10,708 nucleotides of DNA from DATGHS01 sp035307785 (lineage in GTDB: Bacteria; Planctomycetota; Planctomycetia; Gemmatales; Gemmataceae). The stretch covers positions 1 through 10,708 of the forward strand of contig DATGHS010000465.1 of assembly GCA_035307785.1 (NCBI GenBank). The letters are read 5' to 3'. A program made the translations under genes and the position numbers. Position 1 is the stretch's first letter; each line of letters begins with the position of its first letter. The notes below the pieces were generated by a model, which did no database searches, had not been told where the DNA came from, and saw only the letters and a program-made list of their open reading frames with translations. Below, piece after piece: positions 7,449-10,708 of the stretch.

Positions 7449-7526
7449 CCCTGCACGCTCGAAGACTCGCGTGCAGGCTTGGACAAAGTTCTTCAAGCCC
7501 GCACGCGAGTCTTCGAGCGTGCGGGG
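7449..7526. repeat. REPIN B: inverted pair of REP units (78 nt)
   Basis: Unit 6 (7449-7482) and inverted unit 7 (7494-7526) form a second REPIN of exactly the same 78-nt length as REPIN A, on the other side of the transposase gene. Unit 6 reads CCTGCACGC / GCGTGCAGG, a paired change from the consensus stem, whereas unit 7 keeps CCCGCACGC / GCGTGCGGG. It fills most of the gap between the RAYT start and the aldo/keto reductase stop and could also act as a transcription barrier or mRNA 3' end for the latter. Confidence 0.93.
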
Positions 7527-7544
7527 TTAAGACGTGCTGCCTCA

Positions 7545-8528
7545 CTACACATGCCCCAGCACCGGATGCGGCTTGTAGGGTTCTTCCAGCGCTTTCTGTT
7601 CCTCGGGGCTCAATTTCAATTCCAGTGCCGCCAGCGCGTCGGTGATGTGATGCGGCTTCGATGCCCCAATGATGGGTGCCGTCACGCCGGGCTGCTGCAA
7701 GACCCAGGCGAGGGCCACCTGAGCGTTGGATACGCCACGCTTCCGGGCCACTTCGGTTACGCGGTCTACCACGTCGTAGTCGCTTTCGTGATAGTACAGC
7801 TTGTGGGCGAAGTCGTCGGTCTTGGCGCGGGTCGTTTCGCCTTTGCTCGCGCGCTGGCGGTTGCCGGCCAGGAAGCCGCGGGCCAGCGGGCTCCACGGGA
7901 TCAGGCCAATATCCTCTTCGAGACAAAACGGGTTCATCTCGCGCTCTTCTTCGCGGTAGATCAAGTTGTAATGATTCTGCATCGTCACAAAGCGGGCCAG
8001 GCCAAGCCGGTCCGACGTGTGCAGCATCTTGGCTAGCTGCCAGGCGTACATGGAGGAAGCACCGATTGTCAGCGCTTTGCCGGAACGCACCACGGCATCG
8101 AGAGCGGAGAGCGTTTCCTCGACCGGCGTCGTGGGGTCGAAGCGGTGGATTTGGTACAGATCGACGTAATCCAATTGCAAGCGCTTCAAGCTCGCGTCGA
8201 TGGCATGGCGAATGTGCTTGGCCGACAGGCCACGCTCATTGAGCGATTCGCCCATCGGGTTGAAGACCTTGGTGGCCACCACCACTTGCTCGCGGCGAAT
8301 CTTAAACTCGCGCAGCGCGCGGCCCAGCACTTCCTCGCTGGCGCCGTTGGAGTACATATCGGCGGTGTCGAAGAAATTGATCCCGGCCTCCCAGGCCTGA
8401 CGGATAAATGGCCGGCTGGCCGCGTCGTCCAGCACCCAGGGCCGCCACTGGCTGCTGCCGTAGGTCATGCAGCCCAGACAGATCCGCGATACCTTGATGC
8501 CGCTGCGGCCGAGATTGACGTATTGCAT
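7545..8528 (-). CDS. yajO: Aldo/keto reductase, YajO-like
   Basis: 327 aa, a normal length for an (alpha/beta)8 aldo/keto reductase. The catalytic tetrad is visible: D54, Y59 (FFDTADMYSNG), K87 (VVVATKVF) and H128 (LYQIHRFD). From memory it closely resembles E. coli YajO throughout, including the opening MQYVNLG, IGASSM, HYNLIYREEEREM, IPWSPLARG and the ending PYKPHPVLG. Such enzymes reduce aldehydes or ketones with NADPH in the cytosol. YajO has been linked to 1-deoxyxylulose 5-phosphate/thiamin precursor metabolism, but the substrate here is unknown. I chose ATG at 8528 because it starts the family's conserved N-terminus and has GGAGA 6 nt upstream. The frame is open further upstream to about 8765, but that part encodes nothing family-like and overlaps the divergent gene. 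No signal peptide. Upstream lies a 203-nt divergent gap shared with the thioredoxin-like gene. Confidence 0.95.
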   Translation of the reverse strand: MQYVNLGRSGIKVSRICLGCMTYGSSQWRPWVLDDAASRPFIRQAWEAGINFFDTADMYSNGASEEVLGRALREFKIRREQVVVATKVFNPMGESLNERGLSAKHIRHAIDASLKRLQLDYVDLYQIHRFDPTTPVEETLSALDAVVRSGKALTIGASSMYAWQLAKMLHTSDRLGLARFVTMQNHYNLIYREEEREMNPFCLEEDIGLIPWSPLARGFLAGNRQRASKGETTRAKTDDFAHKLYYHESDYDVVDRVTEVARKRGVSNAQVALAWVLQQPGVTAPIIGASKPHHITDALAALELKLSPEEQKALEEPYKPHPVLGHV

Positions 8529-8621
8529 GATAATCTCCGAAATAAATTCGTCGGTTCCGGACACGTTCTCATAATTTATCCGCCGCTTCCAATTTTTCTC
8601 GTAACATTCTTTCCTTCGTCC

Positions 8622-8649
8622 TTGCATGGTGTACGTGGCAGGGTAGAAT
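8622..8649 (+). promoter_or_regulatory. Possible promoter of the thioredoxin-like gene
   Basis: TTGCAT (8622-8627), 16 nt, then TAGAAT (8644-8649) in the divergent gap upstream of 8732. The -10 box matches 5/6 but the -35 box only 3/6. Weak pattern match; no operator or riboswitch structure was seen in the gap. Confidence 0.22.
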
Positions 8650-8731
8650 GAGTGCTCCATCCGAGGCACTTGCCCCGCCCGGTTTGTGCCGGAATTGGGA
8701 ATCCGCCTCCTATTCCAACTTGCGAGGTGCC

Positions 8732-9811
8732 ATGAGAGTTGCCTGCCCCGAATGCGACACCGCACTGCGCCTCAAGGATGATTTGCCGCCGGGCAAACAA
8801 GTGCGCTGTCCGAAATGCCAGAAACTCTTTGCCGTACCCGAAGCCGACACGACGGCGGTTTCCTCAAAGCCAGCAGCCCGGCGATCCGCCGTAGCCGACG
8901 ATGACATGGATTCGGACGACTCGCGGCGTCCGGTCCGCCGTTTCAAGAAGAAGAAGCAACAAAGCACCAGTGCGTTGCCCGCAATCCTCATTGGCGGCTT
9001 CGCGGTGTTGCTCTTGGTCGGAGCTGCCATCGGCGGTGGCATTTACTTGTTATCGCGCGACACGAAGAGCACCAATGTGGCCAGCTCGAGCACCGAGCCG
9101 AACCGTCCCACGCCAAGGCCCGAAATGTCGGCGCCAACTCCGACCCCGACGCCGCCGCGGCCAAATCCGGAGGCGATGCAACCGAACGGCCCAGGAAATA
9201 TACCTCCGCCCTTCGTTCCGCCGACGCCGCCCAACGGACCAGGGAACGGGTCACCGTTCGTTCCCCCGACGTCGCCGACCGGAATTAACCCAAACGTTCC
9301 GCCCCAGACCGAGCGGCCGAAGCCGGAGCCAAAATCAGATTTCCCCGAGGGCGTCGGCCTGGAAGTGGGCAAGATGGCACCCGAAATCGCAGGCGAAGAT
9401 ATCGATGGCAAGGAATTCAAGCTCAGCGATTATCGCGGAAAGGTGGTGCTCCTCGACTTCTGGGGGAATTGGTGACCGCCGTGCCGGTCTATGTACCCCC
9501 ACGAGCGGTCGCTCGTGAAGAAGATGCACAACAAGCCTTTCGTCCTTCTCGGTGTGAACAGCGACAAGGACCGAGACGCGCTCAAGCCCGTACTGGAAAA
9601 AGAGAAAATTACCTGGCGTTCCTTCTGGAATGGAGGAAGCACCAATGGTCCCATCTCGCAACTTTACAAGGTCTCTGGCTGGCCAACGCTGTTACTCATC
9701 GATGCCAAGGGAGTGATCCGCTATAAGTGGCTCGGCGCGCCCAGCGGCGACGTGATCGACAAGGCCGTTGAAAAGCTGGTGAAGGAAGCGTCAGCACTAG
9801 CGAAGGAATAA
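8732..9811 (+). CDS. Zinc-ribbon/TM/thioredoxin-like protein with in-frame TGA; candidate selenoprotein
   Basis: 359 codons if TGA at 9473-9475 is read through. Domains: MJ0042-type zinc ribbon (C5-P-E-C8 and C26-P-K-C29), a basic segment (69-75), one membrane helix (about 83-108), a Pro-rich linker (about 125-205) with repeated PFVPPT, then a TlpA/AhpC-type thioredoxin domain (about 206-350: VGKMAPEIAGEDIDGKEF, VVLLDFWGNW, later the cis-Pro loop GWPTLLLID). The zinc ribbon should be cytoplasmic and the redox domain outside. Codon 248, where the first Cys of WCxxC belongs, is TGA, giving W247-[TGA]-P-P-C251-R. The frame continues with an intact fold to the stop ending at 9811, so this is not a frameshift. 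Either selenocysteine is inserted (UPPC), or the gene has a new nonsense mutation or a read error. Start ATG 8732 directly begins the zinc ribbon and has GAGG just upstream; an in-frame ATG at 8648 would add an unrelated leader. Confidence 0.85.
9500..9517 (+). promoter_or_regulatory. SECIS-like hairpin inside the thioredoxin-like gene
   Basis: Perfect 7-bp stem CACGAGC (9500-9506) / GCTCGTG (9511-9517) with loop GGTC (9507-9510). The loop begins 31 nt after the TGA at 9473-9475. Bacterial SECIS elements lie just downstream of the UGA within the coding region and carry a G in the first positions of the apical loop; the E. coli fdhF element has GGUCU in its loop. There is no bulged U below the loop as in fdhF. 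The same bases encode the conserved HERSLV motif with common GC-rich codons, so chance formation is possible. Confidence 0.45.
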
Positions 9812-9831
9812 GCGATCGTTGGACAAGAATT

Positions 9832-9865
9832 GCAAAGCCCAGGGACGGAAGTCCCTGGGCTTTGC
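9832..9865. terminator. Palindromic repeat copy 2, likely bidirectional terminator
   Basis: Perfect 15-bp stem (9832-9846 / 9851-9865) with a GGAA loop, lying in the 72-nt gap between two convergent genes (stops at 9811 on plus and 9884 on minus). Positions 9834-9860 are identical to the repeat at 1375-1401. The arms end in TTTGC on the plus strand and, by symmetry, on the minus strand, giving only a three-T run, so termination strength is uncertain. Position between convergent genes favours a terminator role. Confidence 0.6.
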
Positions 9866-9883
9866 TCACATACCCACCCGCTT

Positions 9884-10708
9884 TTACATTGGAGGTTTCT
9901 TCGGCGGCTCCTTCTTGGGCGGTTCCTTTTTCTGCTCCAGTTCCGGGTTATGCGGCTGGGGGGACAGCTTGATTGGTTGCGGTGGGTGGTACTGCGGGAA
10001 CTGCTGCTGCACGTGCGGCGGCGGCGTGGGATGCATCGGCACTTGGAGCGCAGGCGTTGTGGGCGTGTGCAACGGCGGCGGGGTCTGAATCTTGGGCAGC
10101 GTCAACTGCGTATTCGGAAGCTTATCCGTCGGATGCATGGGCGGCGGCTTCTCGGTGCGGAATTGTGTTTCCGCCTTCGAGCGCTGCTGGCTGAAGTTAT
10201 GGAGATCCTGCGCCGACTTGTGATATTGCGGAATCTGCTCTTTCGGAATTGGGGTCATTTTCATCGTGGTCGGCGGCACCTTCGTCACATGCGTCACGGC
10301 ACTGACGCTCTTAATCGCCTGCTGCGGGTCCCGGACCGCGAACGGCTTGGCGCCGGGGATGACCTTTTCTTTTTCGATTCTCTGGATGTATTCCTTTTGC
10401 TGAGCAAAGGTGTGTGGCGGCCGCGGCGCTTTGCCATCCCGGCGCTCCACGTACACAGTCTTGTAGCGTTGCTCCCACTCGCGGTCCTCGCGATGCTCCC
10501 AGCGATAATGGGCGTAGATCGGGTCATGCGCGAACCTGCCAACATGGTAGTCGTACCACGGAACAAAGCCGGCCCGTTCGTAGCCGGGTGCGAAGAAATC
10601 TCCGAAGTAATAGCACCCGTACGTCGGGCGAACAAACAGGGCATCGAGCAAAAAGTCCGCGGCAATCGCCCAGGCGGGCCGATAGACAAAGCCGGGCTGC
10701 CGCCAAAT
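9884..10708 (-). CDS. Pro/Gln-rich hypothetical protein, 5' end outside window
   Basis: Minus-strand frame with TAA at 9886-9884, open to the right edge (274 codons visible), so the N-terminus is missing. A TTG at 10651 is a possible internal start, but the open frame before it encodes similar Trp/Pro/aromatic-rich sequence (WRQPGFVYRPAWAIAADF), so the true start is probably outside. The visible N-terminal part (about 90 residues) is rich in Tyr, Trp, Phe and Arg (YGCYYFGDFFAPGYERAGFVPWYDY; RWEHREDREWEQRYKTVYVERRDG). The rest is low-complexity, rich in Pro, Gln, Lys, Thr and His, ending with a tandem KKEPPKKEPPKKPP. I recognise it only as resembling conserved planctomycete hypothetical proteins; no catalytic motif is visible. 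A cell-surface or envelope role would be a guess. It is convergent with the thioredoxin-like gene. Confidence 0.8.
   Translation of the reverse strand: MWRQPGFVYRPAWAIAADFLLDALFVRPTYGCYYFGDFFAPGYERAGFVPWYDYHVGRFAHDPIYAHYRWEHREDREWEQRYKTVYVERRDGKAPRPPHTFAQQKEYIQRIEKEKVIPGAKPFAVRDPQQAIKSVSAVTHVTKVPPTTMKMTPIPKEQIPQYHKSAQDLHNFSQQRSKAETQFRTEKPPPMHPTDKLPNTQLTLPKIQTPPPLHTPTTPALQVPMHPTPPPHVQQQFPQYHPPQPIKLSPQPHNPELEQKKEPPKKEPPKKPPM

Noticed and set aside
8529..8765. N-terminal extension of the aldo/keto reductase to about 8765
   Set aside because: The extra 79 codons have no family similarity and overlap the divergent gene's promoter and start; ATG 8528 has a good ribosome site and starts the conserved domain.
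9473..9490. Small hairpin GACCG/CGGTC overlapping the TGA itself as the SECIS
   Set aside because: Only 5 bp and it includes the UGA; known bacterial SECIS loops lie further downstream, where the 7-bp GGUC hairpin is found.
9473..9811. Frameshift splitting the thioredoxin gene
   Set aside because: Both halves are in the same frame (8732, 9473 and 9491 are congruent modulo 3); the only interruption is one TGA codon.

Overview
The window looks like chromosomal DNA of a planctomycete, probably Pirellulales-like. This is inferred from gene content: a BIG2/cytochrome-like/DUF1549 protein beside a Tat-exported DUF1501 protein, a Tat-exported Gfo/Idh/MocA oxidoreductase, a secreted propeller/PQQ-sugar-dehydrogenase-like protein, and an MJ0042-type zinc ribbon joined to a TlpA-like thioredoxin. 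Most of the DNA is GC-rich, with weak or absent Shine-Dalgarno sites at some starts.

Layout. Positions 1-6657 hold four minus-strand genes. In transcription order they are the propeller + GSDH protein (6657-4465), the Gfo/Idh/MocA oxidoreductase (4346-3066), DUF1501 (2786-1410, with a plausible promoter at 2850-2878) and DUF1549 (1355 to beyond the left edge). All four carry export signals, so they probably act outside the cytoplasm, perhaps in sugar or polymer oxidation; the shared role is inference. Hairpin-forming dispersed repeats sit in two of the gaps (4392-4457 and 1375-1401). Positions 6675-7526 form a REP/REPIN-RAYT locus: three tandem REP units and a 78-nt REPIN on one side of a Y1/HUH transposase gene (6900-7427), and a second 78-nt REPIN on the other side. 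A minus-strand aldo/keto reductase closely resembling YajO follows (7545-8528). Divergent from it on the plus strand is a membrane-anchored zinc-ribbon/thioredoxin gene (8732-9811). A 15-bp hairpin (9832-9865) separates it from a convergent, partial Pro/Gln-rich hypothetical gene (9884 to beyond the right edge).

The most notable observation is in the thioredoxin-like gene. The codon for the first cysteine of the WCxxC active site is TGA (9473-9475). The same frame continues without another stop through the rest of a well-preserved thioredoxin fold to 9811. A perfect 7-bp hairpin with a GGUC loop begins 24 nt after the TGA, its loop 31 nt after it, which fits a bacterial SECIS geometry. The gene is therefore a candidate selenoprotein (UPPC active site); the alternatives are a fresh nonsense mutation or a sequencing error. 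The second notable system is the REPIN-RAYT locus, whose REP stems show compensatory base changes. The third is an abrupt base-composition change inside the propeller/GSDH gene at its domain junction.
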